Assembly (NCBI RefSeq): GCF_010111755.1
Contig: NC_088953.1
Location: 186,001-250,000 of the forward strand
Reading direction: 5' to 3'
DNA: 64,000 nt
Source of the DNA: Nakaseomyces glabratus
Lineage: Eukaryota; Ascomycota; Saccharomycetes; Saccharomycetales; Saccharomycetaceae
The notes below the pieces were generated by a model, which was not told where the DNA came from, did no database searches, and worked only from the letters and a program-made list of their open reading frames with translations. How positions within the stretch are numbered: the stretch's first letter is position 1; each line of letters opens with the position of its first letter. Position numbers and translations under genes: made by a program. This document shows, piece by piece, positions 1 to 12,305 of the stretch.

Positions 1-754
1 AATTGTGCGGTAATAATATAGTATGACTGAATTAGAAAATATATATGAATTATAACATAGGAGTAAAGCACAACAAAGAGAAGGGAAAATAATATAGTAG
101 TGTAATTGTGGATATGTCAAAATTTAATGAGTAAAATAAATGACAGAATTATGCAACTCAATAACACTTTCTTTCTATTCTCTTTTCCTTAATTGCACAG
201 ACATTGTGTGAAAGGAAGGGGTTTCTCTTTTAACAAATTGAAATGAAGTAAAATGAAGTTATATCAAAGAGAGAGAGGAAAAAAAAAGGAAATGTTAATG
301 CATTTTCACTTGTAATGTACACCAAACGATAGTTGACTTCTTCTTTTGCGCTTCTTTAGAATAGAAGAAAAAAAAATAAATTTTTTAATAGTAATAATAA
401 TAGTAATAAAATAATGCAAAACCATAAAACTGTTGGGGGTGGGTAAAGGAAAAAAAATAAAATTGAAAATAAAACAAATCGGAAATGATATCGCTGCAAA
501 TTACAAGTGTTCAAAAGAAATACTTGAAAATGAATGGAGAGACAAAATAAAAACAAAAAATTTAATGAACTTGTGCAAAAAAGTTAAGAAATATGTGGTC
601 AGACACACTTAGTTTAATAGCGCCTTTTGAATGGCATGGAAATGCAAAAAAACTTAGCGGCATGGTTCTAGGATTACCAGCAAGTGAATAATGTTAATGT
701 ATTGCAATTTGAAATCGATGAGGACTATGATACAGTAGCGAATCCTGTTTGAGT
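1..754. other. AT-rich spacer downstream of MRN1
   Basis: Region 3' of MRN1, with long A runs and ATA/AAT repeats around 360-420. I see no convincing gene, tRNA or mobile element. The short reading frames here are low-complexity translations of A/T tracts. The 5' limit of the window cuts off whatever lies further left. Confidence 0.6.
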
Positions 755-2674
755 CTAACGAATTTGGTGAGGAACGTTACCGCATCTATCCTTACCGAAA
801 TTAATTTTCAAACTCTTAAAATGAGGATTCGATTTAATCTTGTCCATGGCAAATATGGCGTTATTGATATTGGTGAAATTAATAAAGCAACATTTCTTCT
901 CAACCAAAAAGTTAATTTGTTCAACTTCTCCGTATTCTTGGAAAATGGCACGAAGGGCAGTTTCGTTGAAAATAGGCTGTTCTTTCTTCGAGTCAGCTTC
1001 AAAATCAATGTTTCCTAGGTACACATTTCTTGAAGCACCGTTGCTAACAGCAAGAGCTAATGCATTTGGTAATGGACCAGAATGTTTACCCCAACCAACT
1101 TTACAACGCTGTCTTTGGATTGTGAAGCCATATAGGGAACTCATTGCATAAAATTGGGCTGCTGCGGTTGGATCAATAAATGTTACAAAACAAACATGCC
1201 TGTCATCAAGCAGTTTAATAGATTGTAATAGACCTCCACGAACAGCATTACAAATTTCTTCGATCTTCACTCCTTTTGGTAAATTACCTAAATAAACTGT
1301 TCTGTTACCAAGGTTGTTTGGACCACCTGCTGAGGTTGCAATAGCAGCAGCAGCGGCAGATTGTTGCAAAAGAGCATTAGAAATAAACTCACGATCAGTG
1401 TATCTCATTAGATGTTCCATTTCTGGTTGAACACCTAAGAATTGGGCGGCATTGTGTTGTTGAGTTTTAGTAATAAATGCACATCTATCTTTACCATAGA
1501 AAATCTTCTTCTCTTGGTAAAATGGGTTCTTTTGAGCCAAGGTTGAAACAACTTTGATTGCAGTGGCAATTGAAGAGAAATGTACAAATGCAATATCTTT
1601 TTCAGGAATTATTTTAATGGAATCTATTTCACCATACTCCTTTAAGTCTTCGCGTAATTTTTCTTCAGTCAAAGGCTCTTTGTTCTCCTTGGAACTTCTG
1701 TCGTTGTTACCTTGACCGATGTACACATTTCTTGTCGCACCATCGTTAATGATACGAGATGCAATAGAAGGATCCAATACGGTTGGTTTACCCCAACCAA
1801 CTTTAATATCTCTGTTATCGATATTTAATCTCTTTAGAATTGCATCAGAATGAAACAAAAGTGCAGAGCTTTCTTCAACGAATGAAATGAAGGCACACAT
1901 CTTTTCAGGTAAAATCTTGGCTTCTTCAACCACACCACTACGAACATGATCTAAAAGTTCTTTGATGGTTAATGATGGAGGAATGTTACCTAAATAGACG
2001 GTTCTGCTTGGGGCGCTTGTGAAATCCAAAGGATTATTGTTCTTTTGATTGTTAATCATGATTGAAGCTGGCGCATTAGCTTGTGTAAAAGCAGAAGCAG
2101 CTGCCAAGGTGTTGTTCTGAGTCATACCCAGGTTAGCCACACTCGAAATTGTACCATTAGTGCTTTGTTGGTTATGAAACATATGATCGGTGGGTGCAGA
2201 TAAAGATGACAAGGAAGAAACTTGACTTAAGGAATAATCATCTGAGTCTGCAGTTAGAGTGCCGTTCAATCCCAAGCTGGTAATCTGATGTTTACTTTGT
2301 TGCAATGGTGAGATACCAGTCATTCTTGAGTTAGTGATATTTTGCTGATTCAAAATATTTTCATTGTTAAACATTGGTCTCTGAACTGGCTGGATAAATT
2401 TGGAGTTCAAATCTCTTGGCCAATTCTGAGCTGCCATATTCTGGTTAGCCAATAGTTGGGCCTCATGGGGCATGACATTTTCACGAGGCATTTGCAGCAT
2501 ACCATTACCCATCATCATGCCATTAGCTGGTATGGTATTTGAATTACTAAATAATCCTCCATTAGAAACAGGTATCTTGTTGTTGTCATAATACAAATGA
2601 GAATTCAAGTTGGGTTCATCTAAGAATATGCTTTTAGCAGTGTATGCTTGAGTGTGATCCGGAAAAGAAGACAT
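755..2674 (-). CDS. MRN1: Mrn1-like RNA-binding protein with four RRMs
   Basis: The 639-residue protein has an Asn/Gln-rich N-terminal third (about 1-220) followed by four RRM domains at about 224-297, 315-395, 458-530 and 549-630. RRMs 1 and 3 start with TVYLGN and end with KVGWGK. RRMs 2 and 4 start with NVYIG or NVYLGN and end with a GKDRC motif. The protein therefore looks like a duplicated RRM pair. In S. cerevisiae Mrn1 (YPL184C) binds mRNAs, many encoding cell-wall and mitochondrial proteins, and affects their fate. The start is an ATG at 2674 with no good in-frame ATG upstream. The gene diverges from RTC6 across a 1.4-kb spacer, the same neighbour as in S. cerevisiae. Family and orthology are secure; the mRNA targets in this species are inference. 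Confidence 0.95.
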   Translation of the reverse strand: MSSFPDHTQAYTAKSIFLDEPNLNSHLYYDNNKIPVSNGGLFSNSNTIPANGMMMGNGMLQMPRENVMPHEAQLLANQNMAAQNWPRDLNSKFIQPVQRPMFNNENILNQQNITNSRMTGISPLQQSKHQITSLGLNGTLTADSDDYSLSQVSSLSSLSAPTDHMFHNQQSTNGTISSVANLGMTQNNTLAAASAFTQANAPASIMINNQKNNNPLDFTSAPSRTVYLGNIPPSLTIKELLDHVRSGVVEEAKILPEKMCAFISFVEESSALLFHSDAILKRLNIDNRDIKVGWGKPTVLDPSIASRIINDGATRNVYIGQGNNDRSSKENKEPLTEEKLREDLKEYGEIDSIKIIPEKDIAFVHFSSIATAIKVVSTLAQKNPFYQEKKIFYGKDRCAFITKTQQHNAAQFLGVQPEMEHLMRYTDREFISNALLQQSAAAAAIATSAGGPNNLGNRTVYLGNLPKGVKIEEICNAVRGGLLQSIKLLDDRHVCFVTFIDPTAAAQFYAMSSLYGFTIQRQRCKVGWGKHSGPLPNALALAVSNGASRNVYLGNIDFEADSKKEQPIFNETALRAIFQEYGEVEQINFLVEKKCCFINFTNINNAIFAMDKIKSNPHFKSLKINFGKDRCGNVPHQIR

Positions 2675-4310
<1,636 letters not shown>

Positions 4311-4621
4311 TGGCACAAAAGTCTACATCGATAGGTAATGGGAATAGAATATCCACACTAAGCAAATAGCCTGTAAATAATTGCAAAAGCCGACAATACT
4401 AGTTCAACTTCCTTTTCCCATTGTATCTAGTCAAATAACATTCATCATCGGCACTGGACAATAGAGTATTGGTATATGACAAATTTTATCATGTAATTTA
4501 AAAAGCATTCTATAAATAATTTATATGAAGTAATAAAGACTATGGCTTTATAAATGCTATCTTTTCAAGTACTATACAAAAATTAAAACAAAAACAACAT
4601 CAATGCTTGTCATCGCTTCAT
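4311..4621. other. Convergent spacer RTC6 / RTT10
   Basis: AT-rich region between two convergent stop codons (311 bp). It presumably holds both 3' UTRs. I see no gene or structured element. Confidence 0.6.
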
Positions 4622-7600
4622 TTAAATTGCCCAAATGGACAAACCAACACCACCGATTACAATGTTCGCTTTACCCTCTTTGTCCTCGATTGTATCTATA
4701 CAACCAGTGTCAGCTATGGTGGTGTACTTTTCTGATTCCAACTTCAGTTCATCACACTCAAATGACCAAACTCTGACAATCTGGTCAACTGAACAGGACA
4801 CTAGTCTTTCGTGATTGTCAATTGAACACAAGGCGGTACCAGTAATAGTAGAGGCAGCAGCCTTAGCAATGGTGGATTTAACTGCTGCAACAAATGACAT
4901 GTCCGGGTTGCATTGAACAGAGGTTAGGGCAAGGGCGTTATCATCACCGCCAGTGAAAATTCTAAACTTCTTATCAGACTCTTGTAGTAAAGTCATCGTC
5001 TTGATACCAGATTGATGAGCAATGACATCAAATATACGCTCATTTGATAGGCTAACAGAGGAGTCTGTATTTAGTGAGGATTTCATGTAAATCTTGTTGT
5101 TTTCTATTGAGAAGCCTGCTTTTAAGACCTGATCAGTGACATTGTAACCAAATAGATGACCATCAGTAGCCGAAGCTAAAAGCAATAAATTATCTTTGAC
5201 AGTTAAAAGTTCTGTACCCAACAAACAACATGTTTTGTATAAACCACTGACTAGTAAAGTGAATGTATTGGCCTCTGAAGAGTAATACCATAATTTAATC
5301 ATTGAATCAGAGTAAACTGTGGATAACAAGAAGTCTTGTTCATTGCTGTTGACAAATGACACAGAGAAATCCATAATACGTAAGTCAGGATTATCATTTG
5401 ATGTTGGAAGGACTTGCTTACACATCATGTATGGACGAATTCTGTTATAATTTACCTTCCATAAGAAAAGCTCCTCTCTAGCACTTGAAGAGATAACCAT
5501 GCTGTTACTGATTGCTCTACATTTTTGCAAGCCAGAAACATGTCTTCTTTCTGTCCAGTAAGTCTTGATTTTTCTCGAATTTGGATCATAATAAGAAAGC
5601 TTGATAGTTGTATCCTCAGAACCTGTACAGAAGAAATAACCCTTGAAGTCTTTATTGTCAGGCATTATAGTGACATCGCGAATTTCTCTACCATGCAAAC
5701 CTGGTTCCAAAACATGAGGGTAAATCGATTTCTTAAAGTGTCTAATAAAAAGTTTAGAAGCCTTGATATATGTCAACACAAGATCTTCTACATTCTCTTT
5801 GCAGAAATGCCATTGCCTATGGGCTCCACCGCAAACTTCGCTGGCTATTTCCAAACATTCTGTTTCATCATATATATAAAACAAAGATGACTTGAAGCCA
5901 TATGTAATAAAATTCAGTCTTGAATCCAAATATGATCCCTCAAGAAAGCCTTTTGTGATTTTGTTTGAGTGCAATACTTCATAAAACCCATCATTACCTA
6001 AATTTTTGAAATCACACTTGATGAACTTATAATAGCCATCTCTATTTGTAATTGCAAAAATAGGCTCAAACATTGGTCCTAAATCAGATAATTGAATTGA
6101 TGTTATAGTATCACCATTTGTCAAATTCTTTAGGACAGTTGAGTTATTATTCTCTTTCTTAGTATCAAAAACAGCAATTGAACTAAAACGAGACCCAACT
6201 AAGTAGTAACTATCGTATATTTCAAAGCAAGAGGACACGATGTTGGCAGGTTTTTCAAAAGCTTCTCTTTTCTTGATCTCAAGATTATCATCAAAGCTCC
6301 AGAAGCATAACTTATCGGTTGGGTTTGGTGACTCTAATAACAATATGTGGTAGCCAGCACTAATAGCAAGGGAGTTACTGAGCTTGGAGAGAGAATCTTC
6401 CTTGTATTGTTTAGTAACTTTTACTTCAGAACCATCAATTGAGAACTTCATGGCTAAAATATCACATTTATTGTTAGTAAAGAATACAATATTTGATTCG
6501 TATATCCCGTTAGTGATAGAGTAGGACGCAAATCTACTATCCAACAGGCATTGCCTCCATTGTTTAGTTTCAGTTTGGAAAGCCAAGACTCGTCCTTGTG
6601 ATGTAATACAAACGAGCCCAAATTTGAACCAATAAAAGCCCTTTATAATCTCATCCTTTTCAAAACTTATGCCAGCCGCTTTTTCAATATCAGCAATTTC
6701 ATATCCAATTACTTCATCTCCTGAATTTGTGTCGGTGTTCAAGTCAATGACGTTTATTCTACCATCATTGCCTGATGTAGCGATGATTCTCTTCTCATCA
6801 TTAACATCAACACCCCAGACATTCTTAAGTAAATGCCCTTCAAAAATATTACTTATCTGGAGTTCATAGCCAGAAATGTCATTTGGTATAATATTCCACA
6901 CTCTGCAAGTACAATCTTCGGATACGCTGACAAGATTTTCATCATTATTGAAAAATTTCAAGTTCCAGATCCTAGCAGTATGACTCCAGCCAATTGATAA
7001 TTCCTTGCCAGTTTCTCTGTCCCATAGTCTAATTGATCTATCATCAGAGCAAGAAGCTATCAATTTGTTATGCTCGCTTGATTGGATGTAAAATATTGAG
7101 CCTTCATGTCCTGTCAAGTTATGAATTAATTCCTCCTTGTAAAGATCCCATACAATGGCACCACCCATTACAGTACCAGCATTTATTTGCACCTCAGATT
7201 CAGATATAACCTTAATGGATCCAGAATAAAGAATTGATCTCTCACCTACCAACTTCTTTTCCTCGACAACTTTGCCTGTTAAGTCTGTGATCAAAACTTT
7301 ATTGTAATTAGTTAAAATGTACAACTTAGAACCATCCTTGCTGAATTCAATTGCAGTTATATTTTCATCAAGTACCAACTCATTGGATAGGTATTCACGC
7401 CTTTGATTGATATCTTCTAGTTTTAGAATGGAAATAGAAGACCCACCATAGGCACAAATTTTACCCTCACTTGAAATACAGATTCCATGTATTTTGTTCC
7501 TGTTGAAAAGCTTACATTTGTTCATCAATTCATTGTGCTTGTAATCATATTCTTGTAAATATGGGCCATAACAGGTCAAAAGACTATCCTTATGGAATTT

Positions 7601-7639
7601 AACACAAAGAGCCGGACCAATATGTGTATACTCATCCAT
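4622..7639 (-). CDS. RTT10: WD40 protein Rtt10 (WDR6 family)
   Basis: The start is taken at the ATG at 7639 (MDEYTHIG), giving 1,005 residues, close to the 1,013 of S. cerevisiae Rtt10/Trm734. The open frame continues 14 codons upstream but without an ATG. WD40 repeats fill the N-terminal third; examples are the GH...SIRLWDRETG and CRVWN-type repeats at about 180-260. Further degenerate blades extend to the C-terminus, where a clear VRVWSFE blade lies near the end. Rtt10/WDR6 partners the methyltransferase Trm7 for 2'-O-methylation of position 34 in the tRNA anticodon loop, and is also linked to endosomal recycling. A PAC element lies about 110 bp upstream of the start (see separate entry), fitting co-regulation with ribosome and tRNA biogenesis genes. 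Confidence 0.93.
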   Translation of the reverse strand: MDEYTHIGPALCVKFHKDSLLTCYGPYLQEYDYKHNELMNKCKLFNRNKIHGICISSEGKICAYGGSSISILKLEDINQRREYLSNELVLDENITAIEFSKDGSKLYILTNYNKVLITDLTGKVVEEKKLVGERSILYSGSIKVISESEVQINAGTVMGGAIVWDLYKEELIHNLTGHEGSIFYIQSSEHNKLIASCSDDRSIRLWDRETGKELSIGWSHTARIWNLKFFNNDENLVSVSEDCTCRVWNIIPNDISGYELQISNIFEGHLLKNVWGVDVNDEKRIIATSGNDGRINVIDLNTDTNSGDEVIGYEIADIEKAAGISFEKDEIIKGFYWFKFGLVCITSQGRVLAFQTETKQWRQCLLDSRFASYSITNGIYESNIVFFTNNKCDILAMKFSIDGSEVKVTKQYKEDSLSKLSNSLAISAGYHILLLESPNPTDKLCFWSFDDNLEIKKREAFEKPANIVSSCFEIYDSYYLVGSRFSSIAVFDTKKENNNSTVLKNLTNGDTITSIQLSDLGPMFEPIFAITNRDGYYKFIKCDFKNLGNDGFYEVLHSNKITKGFLEGSYLDSRLNFITYGFKSSLFYIYDETECLEIASEVCGGAHRQWHFCKENVEDLVLTYIKASKLFIRHFKKSIYPHVLEPGLHGREIRDVTIMPDNKDFKGYFFCTGSEDTTIKLSYYDPNSRKIKTYWTERRHVSGLQKCRAISNSMVISSSAREELFLWKVNYNRIRPYMMCKQVLPTSNDNPDLRIMDFSVSFVNSNEQDFLLSTVYSDSMIKLWYYSSEANTFTLLVSGLYKTCCLLGTELLTVKDNLLLLASATDGHLFGYNVTDQVLKAGFSIENNKIYMKSSLNTDSSVSLSNERIFDVIAHQSGIKTMTLLQESDKKFRIFTGGDDNALALTSVQCNPDMSFVAAVKSTIAKAAASTITGTALCSIDNHERLVSCSVDQIVRVWSFECDELKLESEKYTTIADTGCIDTIEDKEGKANIVIGGVGLSIWAI

Positions 7640-8075
7640 CTTTGAGAATATTGTTGCTTGATTATATGAGTGAAAATTCAAACTTACAAAATGTTATTAT
7701 TATTATTGTTCAATTATTTGAATTGTTAGTTAAAACGCCCAATTCGAGCTCATCGCATCGGCCATTGATTTTTCACTTTTTTTTTTTTTCACGTCATTTT
7801 CAAAAATTAATATAATGGTGCCACTGAGTAGAAATAAAGTACAAACTATGTGAGAAATATTATATTAAAATGGAGATGAGGAACAAACGATATTTTGAAG
7901 CTTAAACTTTACTCCAGTTCATATTGATCTTAACAGTAGAAGTAAGAATTTATTCGATTTTCTTATTAAACATTAGCTATTTAATAAATTACTGAATGAC
8001 AACTCATGCACATCATAGTAGGAACTTCTCTCTCTATTTATTGATATTAACATGCGTAGAATATTTGGACAATAG
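7640..8075. other. RTT10 promoter and TCO89 3' region
   Basis: Spacer of 436 bp. The RTT10-proximal half carries a PAC element and a poly-T tract (7776-7790). The TCO89-proximal half is plain AT-rich 3' sequence. No gene seen. Confidence 0.6.
7749..7756 (-). promoter_or_regulatory. PAC element in the RTT10 promoter
   Basis: CTCATCGC on the + strand reads GCGATGAG on the RTT10 coding strand, about 110 bp upstream of the ATG. An RRPE-like GTGAAAAATC (reverse of gatttttcac) lies about 10 bp nearer the gene, followed by a T-rich tract. PAC plus RRPE is the standard promoter signature of yeast ribosome-biogenesis genes (bound by Dot6/Tod6 and Stb3). Confidence 0.65.
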
Positions 8076-10193
8076 TTATCTAAAGTGAGCTGCCAAGTTG
8101 GTATTGCTATTCTCCATCCTTCTGTGTACGGCTCTTGTTGTAGGCTGCATTTTTGGTACTCTCTGTTGGTGCAACCCTGTTCCAGAACCTGGTATGTTGC
8201 TCTTCAATGAGTTTTTTAAGGACGAATAATGGTTGCTTTGTTCCTCCATAGACGACTTGTTTCTGTTTAGTGGATTGACGTCCTTATTGAATGATTGGCT
8301 TTCAGATCTCCATATTGATGCCAAAATTGAGTTTAGTTTTGATTGCTGAGCCTTGGGCAGGAAATCGTCTAATTCTTTCACCTGGTTACTATATGTACTA
8401 ATAGAAGAGCCTTCCAGACCACTATTTCCGTAAGTTGAATTTGTCTTTCCAGAATTTTTGCTATTTTTTAGTCTTAGAAGCGATTTATCTAATGGATTGG
8501 TATATCTCCTCAAAGTGGTATATTCGTGAGTAATTTTTTCGTATTCCCGCTTCTGTTCGATATGACCAGTCATAAAAATAGCCTCAGCACTATCTGTTTG
8601 AGAATTAAGATCTAATATGGAACTCTCTCTTTGAAGGAGCATTTTCCGTTGAGTACGGGAATTACCATCTATGTTTTCGGACTTTAAAAATTGTGAAAAG
8701 TTATTAATTTTGGTTGTGGAGTTGCTGTCTCTGTCTGTTTTTAATAATGATGTAGGTCCTTTTTCTGTAGTATCTGTCCTTGATGCATATTGATTTCTAC
8801 TCTTTTGAAAAATTGTATTTGTCAAAGAGCTCCTGGGAGGATTATTATCTGGATTGACTTTCTGAAGATTGTTTGTCAGTTCAGATTTAGCATTGACTTG
8901 TTGATTTAGCATACTATGTTTAGTATCATTCAGCCTCGCATTTTCTATTTCATCCTTATCAAAGCCTGAGATATTTTTTATGGGTTTAGAGGGTGCATCA
9001 GTGGTATTATCAGAGTCTTCAAGATATTTAGTATTCTGTATCTCTTTCGCCAGCGAATTTTGGATAGAAGAAGGATTCTCGAATTTACGCTCAACACCTG
9101 TAGATTGTGATAAAATCATATCTGGAATATAAGGTTCATCACTTTTCGATTGATATTCTCTATCTTTTTTCGTAAACTCTTCAATCGGGGATCTATTTTT
9201 ATTCATGTCGTCGGCTATTGATTCTTCGCCTTCAGTTACTTTAGCTAAAGTTCTAGGTTTACGTTCCTGTCGTACTAATGAGTGTGAATCAAATGATAAT
9301 GAATTTGGATCCACCTCTCCTATATGATCTTCGTGATCGTCCTTTACATTTAAGTGATCAATACTTTTATTCGAAGCTTTCGATAAATGTACATCATCAA
9401 GCATAGCTTCAATCTTATCATCTGAGCTATTTCCATCAAAATCTTTATTTGTGTTTTTTGAATGGTCAATTGAGTTATGTGCACGTAAAGTTGAATATGA
9501 ATCCCCTTTACCCTGATTAGGATTCCCATTAAGAGTAATTATATCTTCAGGACTTGACTGAATTACGGAAAGTTGCTGATCTCTAACTCTATCATCACTG
9601 AACATCCTGGAGCTTTTCGGCCTTGTATGATGAATATTATCACTGCTGTCCGAGTTTTGTGCTTCCTCGTCAGTAAAATGCTCCACTTCTTCATCCGTAG
9701 TTGATTCATTATCATAGAACTCCTGTCCTTGTCGTAATGTTAAAACTGAGTGTGTGCTTCTTGTTCTACGTGGTCTGAGTCCGCTACCACCAATGGCACT
9801 TGCCAAAGAATGGGCAACATTACTGCTACTGTGACTTTTTGAGAGGCTTTGTATTGGACTGCTTAGTCTCGAATTTCCTTGGCTTCGGGATACCCGGTTT
9901 GTTGGCTTCTCACCAACAAGTGCAGTCATATTAAGTCCACTTATCGCACGTCTTCGATATAAAGCGTCAGAGCTTTTACTCTTCTTGAATGAACCATGCC
10001 TATTGAGTAGACCATCACCTTCAAATGTACCATCATGTGTTAAGACTCTTCGTAGGCCCTTAAAACTGGCGGATCCTTTAGCCTTTGATTTAGTACTAAA
10101 TTGTCTCATATGAGACTTCCCATGAACTTGTGTAGGGGATGTTAAATTAGGCATATCATATTCACCTTTGCATGGCTTATTTTTGCTTCCCAT
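8076..10193 (-). CDS. TCO89: TORC1 subunit Tco89
   Basis: A 705-residue, mostly disordered, Ser/Asn-rich protein. The N-terminal block (about 30-60) with RQFSTKSKAK and FKGLRRVLTHDG, followed by KSSDALYRRRAISGLNMTAL, matches the conserved head of S. cerevisiae Tco89 (799 residues). A second conserved region lies at the C-terminus. Tco89 is a non-catalytic subunit of TOR complex 1 at the vacuolar membrane. The start is an ATG at 10193. The gene lies between RTT10 and CTI6 with both on the minus strand. In S. cerevisiae the CTI6-TCO89 pair sits in the opposite orientation, so the pair has been inverted in one lineage. Orthology is firm from the N-terminal block and the neighbours. The middle of the protein is not alignable by eye. 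Confidence 0.9.
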   Translation of the reverse strand: MGSKNKPCKGEYDMPNLTSPTQVHGKSHMRQFSTKSKAKGSASFKGLRRVLTHDGTFEGDGLLNRHGSFKKSKSSDALYRRRAISGLNMTALVGEKPTNRVSRSQGNSRLSSPIQSLSKSHSSSNVAHSLASAIGGSGLRPRRTRSTHSVLTLRQGQEFYDNESTTDEEVEHFTDEEAQNSDSSDNIHHTRPKSSRMFSDDRVRDQQLSVIQSSPEDIITLNGNPNQGKGDSYSTLRAHNSIDHSKNTNKDFDGNSSDDKIEAMLDDVHLSKASNKSIDHLNVKDDHEDHIGEVDPNSLSFDSHSLVRQERKPRTLAKVTEGEESIADDMNKNRSPIEEFTKKDREYQSKSDEPYIPDMILSQSTGVERKFENPSSIQNSLAKEIQNTKYLEDSDNTTDAPSKPIKNISGFDKDEIENARLNDTKHSMLNQQVNAKSELTNNLQKVNPDNNPPRSSLTNTIFQKSRNQYASRTDTTEKGPTSLLKTDRDSNSTTKINNFSQFLKSENIDGNSRTQRKMLLQRESSILDLNSQTDSAEAIFMTGHIEQKREYEKITHEYTTLRRYTNPLDKSLLRLKNSKNSGKTNSTYGNSGLEGSSISTYSNQVKELDDFLPKAQQSKLNSILASIWRSESQSFNKDVNPLNRNKSSMEEQSNHYSSLKNSLKSNIPGSGTGLHQQRVPKMQPTTRAVHRRMENSNTNLAAHFR

Positions 10194-10682
10194 TGGTATT
10201 GATACTGGATTATATGCTACAAATCCTATGCGATGCTTGTTCCCTGCAAATCAAAGTTTGTTCAATTCAATGAAATATTATAAATCCAATGGCAATTATG
10301 TATATAACAATAGAATAAAAGCTTTTGCTAAGTTATTGATTCCTGTCTGTCTTAGAAAGGGTCCTGTATAAATGTTGATCAAATGTTGTACACTTCTAGC
10401 TAGTCAAAGTTGCGCTCTTTTCTTGAAATTTTATTGCAGCTTCCGAAGTTGACAAAATATGGCCAAAATAATGTCAAATAGCATATAGTTAAGATGAAGC
10501 ATATATGTGGTAAGGTTGTTGTTGCAAATCATGATGGTCTGTTGTTTGTGTATTTACAAATGCTATAAAGTATAGTTTTTGTTATCCATTCTAACTATAT
10601 ATGCAGGGTTGAGATCATTATCGTCAAGTGAAGAGAAAATGTATCTAAATTGAACTAGAAAAAGTATTGATGTGTGTCTGTA
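10194..10682. other. TCO89 promoter and CTI6 3' region
   Basis: Spacer of 489 bp between two minus-strand genes. I see no PAC, Gcn4 or tRNA-like sequence. A CCGAA core at about 10442 is not preceded by a CDEI site and AT-rich CDEII, so it is not centromeric. Confidence 0.55.
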
Positions 10683-12305
10683 TTACTCTAATGCTTCGTT
10701 TACTGAATACTTTGTTTCCCAATTGATTAGTTTTTTGGTTAAGTCATTCATTAAACTCAAGTTTTTGTTGGTATTGTCAAAGATCACCTCAGTTTCTTTA
10801 ACAAATTGCTCGTTCTCTACAAACTTTGTCAGGTCTTCTTTGTTTCTAATCTCTGCCTCCAGTTCCCATTGAGTTCTGGATAGAAACTCCATGATTGCTG
10901 TTACACGTCTTCTCATCTCGTTTAATGTGGTCCTTGGTGGCGGTAAACGTGGTTTAACAGGTTTGTTGATGCCAATATCTGCGGTTTTGTTTTTATCATT
11001 ATCACTCCCATTAGCAGATGAAGCCTTGCTATTCTGTTTTCTGGAGTTTCTACCTTTGCCAGAGTTCCTGGGTGTGTTCCCACTCCTTTGAGACCTCCTT
11101 AGATTTTTAGCCTTGTTGTCATCCTCAGAAGACACGGTGTTAGTTTCATTGGGTTGTAAGTCATCCGAAACTTTGTCTTGTGTTTCCTTTTCGTTTGATA
11201 GTTCCTTTGCAGCTTCGTCTTTATTTCTTGAAGACGATCTGGAAGTGTTAGAGTCAGGTGTTGGAGAGTTTTCCTTTGATGTTGGTACGGGCCTCGATTC
11301 CTGTTTGTTCCCTTCTTCCTGGTTTGAGGTCTTTCTGCTTTCCTGTAGTGCTTTCTCCAACATCCATTGATAGTGTTTCTCTTCTCTTGCCACGAGTGTG
11401 GCACGTTTCCTATCTGATATTATCTTAGATACATCTGCTCCTTCGTTATTATCGGTTTCTGCTTTCGTGGCATTGGTTACATGGTCATCTGTGGTATCAT
11501 CAGCGTTAGTTTCAGCCTCGGCTTCTTCTTTGACAGCTTCTGTAGTTGCTTCAGCAGCGATAGTGGTAGTCGAATCATCTGCAGTTTCGTTGATCGTTGT
11601 GTCGTTTGTGAGGCCCGTTTCATCTTCTTCATCGCCGAGGTCAGGCTCCTGCTTAACAGCGTCATTTTCTTCCTGCTGAGTTTCACGGGATTGGTCGTCG
11701 TCGTCCTGGGCTTGTGGGTGATCCTGGTTTGTAGTGTCTTCAGTTTCGTTAGCTGGTGATCCTGCCTGCAGGGTATCCTCTTCCTCTATCGCTCCGTTGT
11801 TCTTCAGATCATCTGTAGTGTCGCTTGTGTTGCTGGTCTTTCTCCTCTTCCGTTGGCCAGTTCCAGTGTTAGAGGTGGCAGATGCTGCTGTAGACTCGGA
11901 GTCCTCCTCGGGGTCCAGCTTGGACTCTTCCTCTGCCAAGTTATCCGTGGAAGTGTCGTACTCCGTAGAGTCCCGCTTGTTGTTCCTGCGAGCCCTGCTC
12001 CCCGAAGGATGTCTCCGGTTCTTGCGCTTGGTCGGTTGCACGAGCTTGTAAGCGCTCCTCAGCTCCCCTGTGTCGTTTGTGTAGTACAGCCGGTGCAGCT
12101 CCGGCCTGCACTGCTCACACCAGTACTTGTCTGGCGGCTTGTCGCCATTAGAGTTCGAGATGCCAACACACACACCGTGCTGCCACACGTTACAGGTCTC
12201 ACACTGGATGAAGAACCCCGAATCGTCAGGCGGTTCCAGCTCCCCACAGATACACCGCGTCTCTCCTTCGTCCTCAACCTCTTCTTCCACAATCTCCCTT
12301 CGCAT
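10683..12305 (-). CDS. CTI6: PHD-finger protein Cti6 (Rpd3L subunit)
   Basis: A protein of 540 residues. The N-terminal PHD finger has the full C4HC3 ligand set: C18, C20, C35, C38, H43, C46, C63 and C66, with CNVWQHG around the histidine. The middle (about 100-440) is long, acidic and Glu/Asp/Thr-rich. A conserved C-terminal segment starts near 455 with KPRLPPPRTTLNEMRRR. In S. cerevisiae Cti6 (506 residues) binds H3K4me3, belongs to the Rpd3L histone deacetylase complex and helps recruit Cyc8-Tup1 and SAGA partners. The ATG at 12305 is only three codons into the acidic leader. The gene is divergent from PPQ1. The long antisense frames over the acidic region are composition artefacts. Confidence 0.95.
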   Translation of the reverse strand: MRREIVEEEVEDEGETRCICGELEPPDDSGFFIQCETCNVWQHGVCVGISNSNGDKPPDKYWCEQCRPELHRLYYTNDTGELRSAYKLVQPTKRKNRRHPSGSRARRNNKRDSTEYDTSTDNLAEEESKLDPEEDSESTAASATSNTGTGQRKRRKTSNTSDTTDDLKNNGAIEEEDTLQAGSPANETEDTTNQDHPQAQDDDDQSRETQQEENDAVKQEPDLGDEEDETGLTNDTTINETADDSTTTIAAEATTEAVKEEAEAETNADDTTDDHVTNATKAETDNNEGADVSKIISDRKRATLVAREEKHYQWMLEKALQESRKTSNQEEGNKQESRPVPTSKENSPTPDSNTSRSSSRNKDEAAKELSNEKETQDKVSDDLQPNETNTVSSEDDNKAKNLRRSQRSGNTPRNSGKGRNSRKQNSKASSANGSDNDKNKTADIGINKPVKPRLPPPRTTLNEMRRRVTAIMEFLSRTQWELEAEIRNKEDLTKFVENEQFVKETEVIFDNTNKNLSLMNDLTKKLINWETKYSVNEALE

